Below, piece by piece: positions 19,014-28,176 of a stretch of 64,000 nucleotides of DNA. Below the pieces are notes generated by a model. It was given only the letters and a program-made list of their open reading frames with translations. It was not told where the DNA came from and did no database searches. Numbering within the stretch: position 1 is the first letter of the stretch; each line of letters opens with the position of its first letter. This DNA is from Sphingobacteriales bacterium (lineage in GTDB: Bacteria > Bacteroidota > Bacteroidia > Chitinophagales > JADIYW01), in contig CP064984.1 in assembly GCA_016699615.1 (NCBI GenBank), positions 1,956,001 through 2,020,000 of the forward strand, in the 5' to 3' direction. A program made the position numbers and the translations under genes.

Positions 19014-19566
19014 TTTATCAGCATCTTGTTTTTAATTTTATTTTATTGTTAAGGCAATTTTTTAGCACTTAGTTTCAGCACGTTTTCTTCCTATTTAAAC
19101 AAATACTACAGTTATTGATGTATGTAACTATAGTATATATCGTAGTATTAAAATCTAGAAATATTTAGTGTATATTAATTGATATATTATTCATTGTTGA
19201 GTAAAGAGCATTTGTCTTTAGACTATTTTAATATTATTTTCTTAATTATCAAAAGATAATTAAATTTCTAAGGGAATAATGCTTGTTTATTTATACAAAT
19301 TTTCGTATATTGCCAACCATATATTTTTATTCTTATGTTTGAGAACTAGTGCTTTATAAATTTTGTATTAGTTTAATAAAATAAAACTGAAAGAATAAAA
19401 TTAGGGGTAAAATTATTTTTTAGTATACATAAAATTAGACATACAATGAGATGTGACTTTACATAAATAGGTAAATCCTGCTCTTTCGAACAGGATTTAC
19501 CACAAAAACCATAAAACTATGAAAAACCCATTGTTCCCTCTTGCAAAGAACAATGATGCTGTAAAG
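19014..19566 (+). other. Non-coding gap of 553 bases
   Basis: This AT-rich stretch holds no credible protein gene. It contains a perfect inverted repeat at 19470-19501 and a second shorter one (CATTGTTC/GAACAATG, 19529-19555). A 20-codon frame at 19519-19581 exists but has no support. No tRNA-like or known RNA shape was recognised. Confidence 0.5.
19470..19501. other. Perfect 11-bp inverted repeat, 10-nt loop
   Basis: GGTAAATCCTG pairs perfectly with CAGGATTTACC around the loop CTCTTTCGAA. Neither strand has a T-run after it, so it is not a clear intrinsic terminator. It lies between the efflux adaptor and the convergent yceI gene and may mark the end of either transcript or a small RNA. Confidence 0.5.
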
Positions 19567-20148
19567 TTACAAACTTTCTAAACTAATTCCAAATTCTATT
19601 TCATTTTTTATTGCTTTATCACCTAGACTTTCAAAAAATGAAGCAGAACCATATTTAACATCCCATTTTGTTCTATCAATATTCATGTTAGCTTTTGCAA
19701 CATATTTATTACCTGACTTAGTAAGCGTAGCAGGAAAACTTACTGAATTAGTTATTCCTTTTATCGTTAAATCAGCTTTAATGTTGTAAGTGCCTTTTTT
19801 GCTTTTCAGCTTTTCAACCTTAGTTATCTTTACAGACGCAGTTGGATGCTTATCGGTTGCAAAGAAGTCATCATTTTTTAAATGACCGATTAATTTTGCA
19901 TTAGTTCCTGCATCAGTAATATCTGTACATGTAATTGAGTTCATATCTATTACAAATTCACCTCCAGTTAAAACACCATTTTTTATAAAAAGTTTTCCAG
20001 AACTAAAATTTACATTTCCATTATGGCTTCCAATAATTTTACTTCCTTTCCAATCTAATTTGCTAGTTTTTGTGTTTATACCAACTGCTGTTTGTCCAAA
20101 TGATACTATGCTAATGAAGAATAACGCGCTAAATAATAATTTTTTCAT
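19567..20148 (-). CDS. YceI-family secreted lipid-binding protein
   Basis: A 193-residue exported protein. The signal peptide (1-18, ending IVSFGQ) is followed by a lipocalin-like YceI domain: SKLDWKGSKIIGSHNGNVNF, GGEFVIDMNSITCTDI, LIGHLKNDDFFATDKHPTASVKI and NMNIDRTKWDVKYGS are all in family order. YceI proteins bind polyisoprenoids in the periplasm; the precise role in Bacteroidota is not established. It is a single gene with its own TATATTTG box about 38 bases upstream. Confidence 0.9.
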   Translation of the reverse strand: MKKLLFSALFFISIVSFGQTAVGINTKTSKLDWKGSKIIGSHNGNVNFSSGKLFIKNGVLTGGEFVIDMNSITCTDITDAGTNAKLIGHLKNDDFFATDKHPTASVKITKVEKLKSKKGTYNIKADLTIKGITNSVSFPATLTKSGNKYVAKANMNIDRTKWDVKYGSASFFESLGDKAIKNEIEFGISLESL

Positions 20149-20185
20149 AAGTAAATAATTCGATTTTTATAATTAATTGTATATA

Positions 20186-20193
20186 CAAATATA
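20186..20193 (-). promoter_or_regulatory. Putative -7 box (TATATTTG) of yceI
   Basis: Read on the minus strand this is an exact TAnnTTTG match, 37 bases before the yceI ATG, which leaves a leader of about 30 bases. No clear TTTG lies at the -33 position. Confidence 0.45.
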
Positions 20194-20232
20194 CGACAAT
20201 TTTTTTAAATGTGAAAGTTAAAAAATGCAAAA

Positions 20233-20945
20233 TTATAAATAATAAGGCTCTAGTAATTGTTTAAATTCGCTTGTGTATTGATTATTAATACCATATATAT
20301 AGATGTTTTTTCTAGACACTGTTTTATTAACATTTTTGTAATTACAAATACAGTTCTAATCGGTGTTTTTTCTGCTCTATTATATATAGTATAGTTGTTT
20401 TTTATGTGCCAAATAGGATGTGTTTGTAAAAATTCTATTATTTCAATGCTTCTGTAATAAGGTAATAAAAGATAAACTTGTGCCTGTTCTGTGCTTATAT
20501 TATTGCAAATTTCTAGGAAATGAATTAAATCAAAATTTTCATTGTGCCTTGCAATATTATTATGAATATTTTTGGTTGCATATTGTTGCTGATAAAATGG
20601 TGGATTGCAAATCAATAAATCATATTTTTTTGTAAAATCATAAGTGAAAAAATCTCCATGTAGCATTTGTACACGATTTGCCCATGCTGTATTTGCCACA
20701 TTTTCTTTAGCTTGTTGGTATGCATCAGATACAAATTCAATTCCATCAATATATACATTTTCTGTAGATTTTTGTGCACACATCAAACTCAACAATCCAG
20801 TTCCTGCACCAATATCTAAAATGTGTTTTGCATTATTATCTATTTCAATCAAAGCACCAAATAAACATGAATCTGTACATACTTTCATGGCACATCTATC
20901 TTGATGTATTGTAAATTGTTTGAATTTAAAATAAGTATTAGCCAA
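20233..20945 (-). CDS. trmN6: tRNA1(Val) (adenine37-N6)-methyltransferase (TrmN6/YfiC), one frameshift
   Basis: A SAM-dependent N6-adenine methyltransferase. FKFKQFTIHQDRCAMKV (6-22) is the family N-terminus, motif I is DIGAGTG (44-50) and the catalytic motif is NPPF (114-117). The frame as read runs on to a stop near 20250 with an atypical tail. One base added to the T5 run at 20333-20337 (A5 in the gene) switches to a frame reading KNIYIYGINNQYTSEFKQLL and ending at 20233, which is the normal C-terminus of this family. The gene should therefore be read as about 237 residues with a one-base deletion at that run. Confidence 0.82.
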
Positions 20946-21030
20946 TTAAATTTTTAAGCTATAAAAGTACATCAATATTTTTTTATGAATTAAGATTATT
21001 TTTATATCTTCGGTTTTCCCAATTCAGAAA

Positions 21031-22786
21031 TTGTACACAAGAATATTTGATATTATACAGCATCAACTGCAAACAGCAAACTTGGAAGTTTGTCTAGCAA
21101 GAAGAGTAGATAAAAAAAACTGGACAAGTTATTCTACCCAAGATGTAATCAATAATGCAAATTCAGTAAGTACAGCAATGTTGCAACTAGGTTTTGTGAA
21201 AGGCGATAAAATTGCAGTTATTGCCACAACAAATAGACCAGAATGGCAATTTATAGATTTGGCTTGTATGCAAATTGGTGTTATTACAGTGCCAATATAT
21301 CCAACCATTTCTGCTTCTGATTATAGTTATATTTTCAACCATGCAGAAGTTAAGGCACTATTTGTATCTGATAAAATAATTCACAGAAAGATAAGAGAAG
21401 TAGCACAGAATACAGAAACCATCCAACATATATTTAGTTTTGATGAAGTAGAAAATGTGAAATGTTGGAAGACATTGCTAGTAGATGCAAACAATACATT
21501 AATAGATAATACAAAAGAAAGTATTGCACCAAATGATGTTGCTACAATTATATATACATCAGGCACAACAGGAATACCAAAAGGCGTAATGCTAAGTCAT
21601 CATAATATTGTATCCAATGTAAAAGATGCCTTACAGATTATTACAGTAGAGCCAAGAGCCAGAACATTAAGTTTTCTTCCTTTGTGTCATGTTTTTGAAC
21701 GTACTATTAATTATGCATACTTTGCAGCATGTGCATCTATATATTACGCAGATGGTTTAGAATCAATTTCTGATAATTTGATAGATGTAAAACCACACTA
21801 TTTTACAACTGTACCAAGATTATTGGAAAAAGTATTTGAGAAAATTGTAAAGAAAGGAGAGAAGCTAGAAAACACACAAAAAGAAATATTTTTCTGGGCA
21901 TTAGAATTAGCAAAAAATGCACCACTTGGCACAAGTAAATCTTTTATTGATACACTTAAATTTTCAATTGCAGATAAATTGATTTTTAATAAATGGCGAA
22001 CAGCATTAGGTGGAAATATAAAAGCAATTATTTGTGGCTCAGCACCATTGCAACCAAGATTGGCAACAATTTTTACTAACGCAGGCATTCCAGTATTAGA
22101 AGGCTATGGACTTACAGAATGCTCACCTGTTGTTAGTGTAATTCCTTTAGAAAAAAATATTTTAGAGCTGGATGTGTTGGTAGAACATTACCGTCATTAG
22201 AAGTGAAAATAGAAATAGATGGAGAGATTTTAGTAAAAGACCAAGTGTAATGCTAGGATACTACAAAGATGAACAAGCCACTAAAGAAAGTATTAATGAA
22301 GATAATTGGTTGTTAACTGGAGATATTGGAGAATTTACAAAAGAAGGATTTTTAAAAATAACAGATAGAAAAAAAGAATTATTCAAAACATCTGGTGGAA
22401 AATATGTGGCACCATCACCATTAGAAAATAAACTAAAAGAATCTTTTTTTATAGAGAATGTAGCAATCATTGGCGATGGCGAGAAATATATTTCAGCAAT
22501 TATTCAACCAAACTTCGAAGAACTAAACACTTGGGCTAAAAACAATAATATTACAATTGAATCTAATAAAGAATTAATTGAAAATACACAAGTTATACAG
22601 TTATATAAAGAAATTATTGCTAATTTTAACACATCGTTTGGAAAAATTGAGCAAGTAAAAGATTTTAGGTTGGTAGATGATACATGGTCTGTAGAAAATG
22701 AAATGCTTACAGCAACAATGAAATTAAAACGAAAAAAAATAGCACAACATTATAACATATTAATTCAATCAATTTATAATAATTAA
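21031..22786 (+). CDS. AMP-forming long-chain acyl-CoA synthetase, first copy (two frameshifts)
   Basis: An adenylate-forming enzyme that activates fatty acids to acyl-CoA. The N-terminal region has the AMP-binding motif YTSGTTGIPKG (about residue 175) and YGLTECSPVV. The frame then breaks twice within 90 bases: the A7 run at 22151-22157 appears one A short, and the single G at 22239 should be GG (restoring KGPSVMLGYYKD). The C-terminal part, with LLTGDIGEF and ITDRKKELFKTSGGKYVAPSPLEN, is otherwise intact. The start is a TTG, aligned with the ATG of the paralogue that follows; a TATCTTCG near-match to the -7 box lies upstream. Two one-base losses in a gene that is otherwise well conserved point to sequence error. 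Confidence 0.85.
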
Positions 22787-22796
22787 ACAAAACAAG

Positions 22797-24560
22797 ATGG
22801 AAGTAAAGAGATTATTTGATACCATTTATTATCAGAAGGAAAAATATCCGCAGGCAATGGCATTAGCTTCTTTAAACAAAGGAGAATGGAAGAAACTGAG
22901 CACAGATGATATAATCAATGAGGCAAACAAATTAAGTTTAGGTTTATTGCAATTGGGCATTCAGAAAGGAGACAAAGTAGCAACAGTTACATCATCCAAT
23001 AGAGTAGAATGGAATATCTGCGATATTGCGATTTCGCAAATAGGTGCTATCAATGTACCATTGTATCCAACTATTTCAGAAAATGATTTTAAATATATTC
23101 TAAACCATTCAGAAGCTAGAGTATGTTTTGTGTCAGATGAAGAATTGTATAAGAAAGTAAATAGTATTAAAACCGAAGTTCCTAATCTATTAGGAATCTA
23201 TTCTTTTGATGAAATCCCAAATACACCAAATATTTCAGAAGTATTTAGTCTTAATCCAAATGGTGATATTCAGCAAATCAAAGCAATTGCAGACACCATA
23301 GATGAGAATAGTTTAGCAACACTAATCTACACATCAGGCACAACAGGACAACCAAAAGGTGTGATGCTTTCGCACAAAAATGTAATATCAAATGTTGTAA
23401 CAGTTTTAGCAGAACTACCTATTGAAGCAGGACACGTATCATTAAGTTTCCTACCATTGTGTCACATTTTTGAGCGAATGGTGATTTATACTTATCTAAT
23501 GTCTGGCGTAAATGTATATTATTCTGATATTGATACATTAGCAGAAAAATTAGGAACTGTAAAGCCACACTTTTTTACTACTGTACCACGTTTATTAGAA
23601 AAAGTATATGAGAAAATTGTAAACAAAGGTTTGGCACTTACTGGTCTTAAAAAGAAATTATTCTTTTGGGCATTAGATATGGCAGACAAATACGAATATG
23701 ATCAAAAACCAACTTTTGCGTTCAAACTTGCAGATAAATTAATTTTCAGCAAATGGAGAGAAGCATTAGGCGGAAGAGTATTAGGAATAGTTACAGGTTC
23801 TGCGGCATGTCCATTAAAAATTGCAAGAGTATTTTCAGCAGCAGGTGTTCCAATTAGAGAAGGATACGGACTTACAGAAACTTCTCCAGTTTTAACTTTC
23901 AATAGATTCTCTGAAGGCGGAGCAATGTTAGGCACCGTTGGTATGCCAATCAAAGATGTAGAAATAAAAATTGCAGATGATGGTGAAATCTTAGCAAAAG
24001 GACCAAATATAATGATGGGCTATTACAAAGAACCAGAAAAAACTGCAGAAGTTTTAAGCGAAGATGGTTGGTTTAGCACTGGCGATGTAGGTACATTTGT
24101 TACCAACAACAGAGGAAATAAATTTTTAAAAATTACAGATAGAAAAAAAGAATTATTAAAAACATCTGGCGGAAAATACGTAGCACCAGCACCAATTGAA
24201 AGTAAGTTCAGAGAAGATTTCTTTATAGAGCAAATTATGGTTGTTGGAGAAAGTAAAAAATTCGTTTCAGCATTAATTGTTCCAGCATTTCCAGTATTAG
24301 AAGAATGGGCAAAAGAAAATGGAATTAATATTTCAAATAGAGAAACATTGATACAAGATTCAAAAGTATTAAACAAAATCCAAAGTATTATTGATGGATT
24401 AAATCCAAATTTTAGTCATATTGAGCAAATTAAAAAATTCAAATTATTGCCAAGAGAATGGACAACAGAAACTGGAGAATTAACACCAACAATGAAACTA
24501 AAACGTAAAGAAATAAACAGAATATATAGCAAAGAAATTGATGCAATATATAATGATTAA
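22797..24560 (+). CDS. AMP-forming long-chain acyl-CoA synthetase, second copy
   Basis: A complete 587-residue paralogue of the gene just upstream (10-base gap, same operon). Motifs: YTSGTTGQPKGVMLSH (about 178-193), PLCHIFERM, YGLTETSPVL (about 357), WFSTGDVG, and ITDRKKELLKTSGGKYVAPAPIE carrying the hinge and catalytic lysine region. It makes acyl-CoA from fatty acid, ATP and CoA and is probably membrane-associated. The two copies share most motifs but differ in the N-terminal substrate half, so they may differ in chain-length preference. A strong terminator follows. Confidence 0.93.
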   Translation: MEVKRLFDTIYYQKEKYPQAMALASLNKGEWKKLSTDDIINEANKLSLGLLQLGIQKGDKVATVTSSNRVEWNICDIAISQIGAINVPLYPTISENDFKYILNHSEARVCFVSDEELYKKVNSIKTEVPNLLGIYSFDEIPNTPNISEVFSLNPNGDIQQIKAIADTIDENSLATLIYTSGTTGQPKGVMLSHKNVISNVVTVLAELPIEAGHVSLSFLPLCHIFERMVIYTYLMSGVNVYYSDIDTLAEKLGTVKPHFFTTVPRLLEKVYEKIVNKGLALTGLKKKLFFWALDMADKYEYDQKPTFAFKLADKLIFSKWREALGGRVLGIVTGSAACPLKIARVFSAAGVPIREGYGLTETSPVLTFNRFSEGGAMLGTVGMPIKDVEIKIADDGEILAKGPNIMMGYYKEPEKTAEVLSEDGWFSTGDVGTFVTNNRGNKFLKITDRKKELLKTSGGKYVAPAPIESKFREDFFIEQIMVVGESKKFVSALIVPAFPVLEEWAKENGINISNRETLIQDSKVLNKIQSIIDGLNPNFSHIEQIKKFKLLPREWTTETGELTPTMKLKRKEINRIYSKEIDAIYND

Positions 24561-24587
24561 TAAAAAATAATAGATATACATTCATTT

Positions 24588-24615
24588 AAGTCGTTCCTTT
24601 TGGAGCGACTTTTTT
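24588..24615 (+). terminator. Rho-independent terminator after the acyl-CoA ligase pair
   Basis: AAGTCGTTCC and GGAGCGACTT form a 10-bp stem (one G-T pair) with a TTTT loop, followed directly by a T-run (24610-24615). Confidence 0.88.
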
Positions 24616-24719
24616 GTGCATATAAATTTTGCACTTGATTTATACATAGAAAATGTTTACTTTTAATAAACCATATAATGTATTTGTAAACAATTACTTA
24701 AATATATAAAACAAAGATT

Positions 24720-24878
24720 ATGAATAAATTTAATTTCCTTTTATTAGACATTCCAACAAGTCCACAAAGATACTTTTCTGACTATGTAGGTATAATCGTA
24801 TTAATTGCAGTAATAATTTTGATTGCTATTTATGTATTTAGTTTTATAAAAAACAGAATGGAAAAACACAATGATTAA
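24720..24878 (+). CDS. Small single-TM protein (52 aa), first gene of a membrane operon
   Basis: A short frame of 52 codons, MNKFNFLLLDIPTSPQRYFSD then a hydrophobic helix (about residues 23-43, IIVLIAVIILIAIYVFSFI) and a charged tail KNRMEKHND. It is probably an inner-membrane peptide. I do not recognise it. Support comes from its position: its stop overlaps the start of the next gene by eight bases, and the following two junctions also overlap, so four genes look co-translated. An imperfect -7 box (TGTATTTG) lies upstream. Confidence 0.6.
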   Translation: MNKFNFLLLDIPTSPQRYFSDYVGIIVLIAVIILIAIYVFSFIKNRMEKHND

Positions 24879-25479
24879 GCATGCTTTTCTATTTGCTGTA
24901 CTTATCAATGTGTTATTTGCAACAGCAAATATAGCACCACCAACATATCTGAATTCTACTTCTTGGCAGTTTCTAAATGTAGAAAAATATCCAAATGTTC
25001 AATTTTATTTTTATCCAAATTTGCCTGATGCAAAAATTGAAAAAATATACCCAAACAAAATCTATACAATAAAAAAAACAGATATTAAAGAAACTATAGA
25101 TTTTTATAAACATTACGCACGTGTTTGGGCAGAAGATAGCAACCAAAAAATTCTAGGCGATACAACTACTCTATTTTTAGAACATGGATATCAAAAAGAA
25201 ATTGATATTACTAGAAAAATAGCAGCTAAAATTTATATAGAAAATAATAAGCTAAAAATTACCACAACAAGTTGGTCAAATATAGAATATGAAAACTCGT
25301 TAAAGAAAAAAACTGAAAAAGGAAAAAAGAAAAAGAAAAAAAATGAAGTATTAATTTTTTCAGAATCAGATAACCATTTTCCAGAAAATCTATTAATTGT
25401 AATTTCCTTATCAAGTTTATTTATTCTTTCCATTAGTCTGCTTTATCTTTATAGAAAGAATAAGATAGTCTATGTTTAA
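24871..25479 (+). CDS. Exported membrane-anchored protein, unknown
   Basis: A 202-residue protein with a signal peptide (1-19, ending LFATA), an extracytoplasmic domain (20-140) with SWQFLNVEKYPNVQFYFYPNLPDA, a lysine tract at about 148-163 and a C-terminal transmembrane helix (about 171-193) with a basic tail. Topology suggests a periplasmic domain held by the C-terminal helix. No family recognised. It overlaps the small gene before it by eight bases and the gene after it by eight bases. Confidence 0.6.
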   Translation: MIKHAFLFAVLINVLFATANIAPPTYLNSTSWQFLNVEKYPNVQFYFYPNLPDAKIEKIYPNKIYTIKKTDIKETIDFYKHYARVWAEDSNQKILGDTTTLFLEHGYQKEIDITRKIAAKIYIENNKLKITTTSWSNIEYENSLKKKTEKGKKKKKKNEVLIFSESDNHFPENLLIVISLSSLFILSISLLYLYRKNKIVYV

Positions 25480-25780
25480 ATATTTTTTTTTAACAGTAAT
25501 AATAGAAATACCAATTTTCTTTATATTTTTTAGAAATCGTATTGTATTTACAATTTGTATCTTATTCTTAGCAAATGCATTTTCATGGCCATTGCTCAAT
25601 TTGTTATTGCACCATACCAATATTCATTTATTATACTTAGAGTTAGGTGTTACAGTTGTAGAAGCAATCATTATAAGAATATTTCTATTACAAGATTTTA
25701 AAAAAGCATTTTTTATTTCTTTGTTGCAGAATAGCATTACCACAGCAATAGGAATTTATATAAATAATATTAAAATATGA
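25472..25780 (+). CDS. Small four-helix membrane protein, unknown
   Basis: A 102-residue, very hydrophobic protein with about four helices (2-20, 23-45, 48-70, 78-98). Notable are Pro13 in the first helix, SWPLLNLLLHH (about 38-48), and ELGVTVVEAIIIRIFL (about 57-72) with two membrane-embedded glutamates. It overlaps both neighbours (8 and 4 bases). I do not recognise it; it may partner the membrane protein upstream or the transporter downstream. Confidence 0.6.
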   Translation: MFKYFFLTVIIEIPIFFIFFRNRIVFTICILFLANAFSWPLLNLLLHHTNIHLLYLELGVTVVEAIIIRIFLLQDFKKAFFISLLQNSITTAIGIYINNIKI

Positions 25781-26820
25781 GTAATGCATACAAGATAGCA
25801 TTGTTTTTTGGTGTATTACATGGAATTAATGATTTCATCGCAGGATACTTATTATCAGCGCACACAAGTATAGCAAGTAGTATGAGCATGAATTCTTTTG
25901 TCTTTCTGTTGTATGGCATGCTGGCATTTGGACTACAACCACTTGCAGGAATTTTGGTAGATAAACAAAAAAACAATAAATATTTTACTTATGTGTCAAT
26001 ACTATTTTTAGTACTTGCAATATTATTTTGGAATAAAAGTATACTTATTGCAATTATTTGCTCAGGCATAGCATCAGCATTTATACATGTATGCGGTGGC
26101 GCAGCTACTTTTTCAGCAGACAAAAACAATACAAGCATCGCTGGTTTATTTACAGCACCAGGCGTTTTAGGATTAATATCAGGAGGAATTTTAGGCACAT
26201 TTCCTAGTGTGTGGTTTTATATATTAATCATTCCATTGCTGCTGTTGTTCGTCGTTATATTTCAAATAAAGTTGCCATATCTACAATCCAACCAACGCAA
26301 AAAGTATAATATAGATTTTGATACACATGATTTTTTAATGATTTTATTGCTGTTGTCAATAGCTATGCGTTCATTACTTTGGAATATTTTTAATCTATAT
26401 ACCGAGAATCAACAAATATGGTTATTAGGTATTGCAATTGCAGCATTTGTAGGAAAATTAATAGGTGGAGTAATTTGCGATAAATACAATTGGAAATATT
26501 GGATATACTTATCAAGTATTGTAGCTGTACTATGTTTGCAGTTTGGCAAGAATAATTTATTAATACTATGCATTGGCGTTAGCTGCTTGCAAAGTACTGT
26601 GCCTATCACATTAGTATTAATGCAGCATTTCTTATCAAAAATGCCAGCAACAGCAAGTGGTTTAGCATTGGGCATGGCAATAATGCTCGCAGGTTTTCCT
26701 ATGTTCTTAAATATTTTTATTGCCAATTATACATCATCTATCCTAATGCTAATAATTGTTTCCGTTTTCTTCTATTCGCAGTACAAATCAATAAGTACAA
26801 TATCAGAAAATAAAGAATAA
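25777..26820 (+). CDS. MFS-like transporter
   Basis: A 347-residue integral membrane protein with about ten to eleven hydrophobic helices. GLQPLAGILVDKQKNN (about 51-66) is the A-like loop after the second helix and GKLIGGVICDKYNWKYW (about 227-243) is its repeat in the second half, the internal duplication that marks the major facilitator fold. It is shorter than the usual 400 residues. Its start overlaps the previous gene by four bases (ATGA). Substrate unknown. It ends six bases before the convergent yihY-like gene. Confidence 0.72.
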   Translation: MSNAYKIALFFGVLHGINDFIAGYLLSAHTSIASSMSMNSFVFLLYGMLAFGLQPLAGILVDKQKNNKYFTYVSILFLVLAILFWNKSILIAIICSGIASAFIHVCGGAATFSADKNNTSIAGLFTAPGVLGLISGGILGTFPSVWFYILIIPLLLLFVVIFQIKLPYLQSNQRKKYNIDFDTHDFLMILLLLSIAMRSLLWNIFNLYTENQQIWLLGIAIAAFVGKLIGGVICDKYNWKYWIYLSSIVAVLCLQFGKNNLLILCIGVSCLQSTVPITLVLMQHFLSKMPATASGLALGMAIMLAGFPMFLNIFIANYTSSILMLIIVSVFFYSQYKSISTISENKE

Positions 26821-26826
26821 ATGTTT

Positions 26827-27764
26827 TTATGCTAAGTTGTTAGTGTCTTTTGTTTTTTGTTTCCTTTCTATTTTATTGAGTAAGATGCTGTGGTTGAGTT
26901 CAAAACCAAATAGAAGTACTAATGAGTTTATGTTTATCCAAAGCATAATTACAATAATAATACCTAATGAACCATAAAGCATATTGAAATTATTCAAGTA
27001 ATTAGTATATATACTAAAAATGTATGAAAATAAAATTGAAACAATAGTTGCAAATGTTGCGCCTACTGAAAAGTATCTATATTTATAAGTAGATGATGGA
27101 CCAAAATAATAGATGAGTGCATAAAGATTAAATGTACTAAAGAAAATAATTCCATTAATTAGAATTCTTATAATAAATTTTATCCAGCTTGATTCAGTGT
27201 TGAGCCAATTTAATAAAATACTTATAAATTCTCTACCTTTAATAATTAAAGTAACTGTGAGTATCAATTGAAAACTGATTAGAAATAATATCTTAAATGC
27301 AACAATCTTTTTTTGAAAAAAATTGCGTTTTTTAAATGTGTGATTTGTTTTGTCAAACGCTTTTAGAATAGAATTTACACCATTGCTAGAAATAAATAAT
27401 GCCATAAAAAGTTGATAGAAACTAAACTTCCACTTTTATCAGCACCAACAATATCATTAATGGTTTGTTCCAAAATGCCAAATACATTTGTTGGAATTAC
27501 ATTCTTTAGGTACAACATCAAATTTTGTTGAAAATTTGGAATAGGTACATAAGGAAAAATGGAGAATAAAAAAATGATAGTTGGAAACAAAGCTAGTATA
27601 AAAAAAAATGATATGCTTGATGCACGCGTAGTTATATTATCTGCTTTTATTTCTTCTAAGAATTTTTTTACAACATCATATACTGGAACGCCTTCAAATC
27701 CTGGAAGTGTAAATGTTTTTATCCAAGGTTTGCTATTTATAGTATGTAAAAATTTCTGTTTCAA
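26827..27764 (-). CDS. YihY/BrkB-family inner-membrane protein (one frameshift)
   Basis: A membrane protein of the UPF0761/BrkB family, about 312 residues once repaired. The N-terminal part (to about residue 120) carries ADNITTRASSISFFFILALFPTIIFLF, a family signature; the C-terminal part has the SSNGVNSILKAFDKTN and later membrane helices. The two parts are in different frames. One base added to the CC at 27402-27403 (GG in the gene) restores SINFLWALFISSNGV, the family consensus. Because GG is not a slippery run, a miscalled base is likelier than programmed slippage. It is the last gene of the mltG-ybgC-yihY operon (7-base gap). Function in the family is unclear. Confidence 0.82.
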
Positions 27765-27771
27765 AATTATC

Positions 27772-28176
27772 TTAGAAGAACGGCTCTAAGTGTTGCACTA
27801 CAAATTCTGGCGTATGGCACCTACGTAAGCTATCCTTTTTTACAAATACAAATTTAAAAAGACTTTCCGTTAATAGTTTCTTATCTTGATTATAAATTTC
27901 GCCTTTTACAATAAAAAATTTATTCGGAATCTCTTCAATAATTGTTTTTATATCCATCAGCTCATCGTATCTCGCAGGACGATTGTATTTAATATTCATT
28001 TCCACCACAGGCATGGCATAGCCTTTTTCTTCTAATAATTTATAAGAAAAACCATGTTTGCGCATAGCTTCTGTTCTGCCAATTTCAAAAAATTTTGCAT
28101 AATGTCCATGGTACACAATGCCCATTGCATCACAATCATGGTATCTTACTCTAAGTTGTATCGTTTCTTCAAACAT
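27772..28176 (-). CDS. ybgC: YbgC-family acyl-CoA thioesterase
   Basis: A 134-residue hot-dog fold enzyme. VRYHDCDAMGIVYHGHYAKFFEIGRTEAM (about 9-37) is the YbgC/4-hydroxybenzoyl-CoA thioesterase motif with the catalytic Asp in the YHDCDAMG segment. It hydrolyses acyl-CoA in the cytosol; in many bacteria the relative is tied to the Tol-Pal envelope cluster, but no tol genes are here. It shares one base with the stop codon of mltG (TAATG), so coupling is likely. Confidence 0.86.
   Translation of the reverse strand: MFEETIQLRVRYHDCDAMGIVYHGHYAKFFEIGRTEAMRKHGFSYKLLEEKGYAMPVVEMNIKYNRPARYDELMDIKTIIEEIPNKFFIVKGEIYNQDKKLLTESLFKFVFVKKDSLRRCHTPEFVVQHLEPFF

Noticed and set aside
19519..19581. A 20-codon frame (MKNPLFPLAKNND...) in the gap before yceI
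   Set aside because: It overlaps a hairpin and the end of the yceI gene, has no promoter or homologue that I know, and short frames like this are expected by chance.
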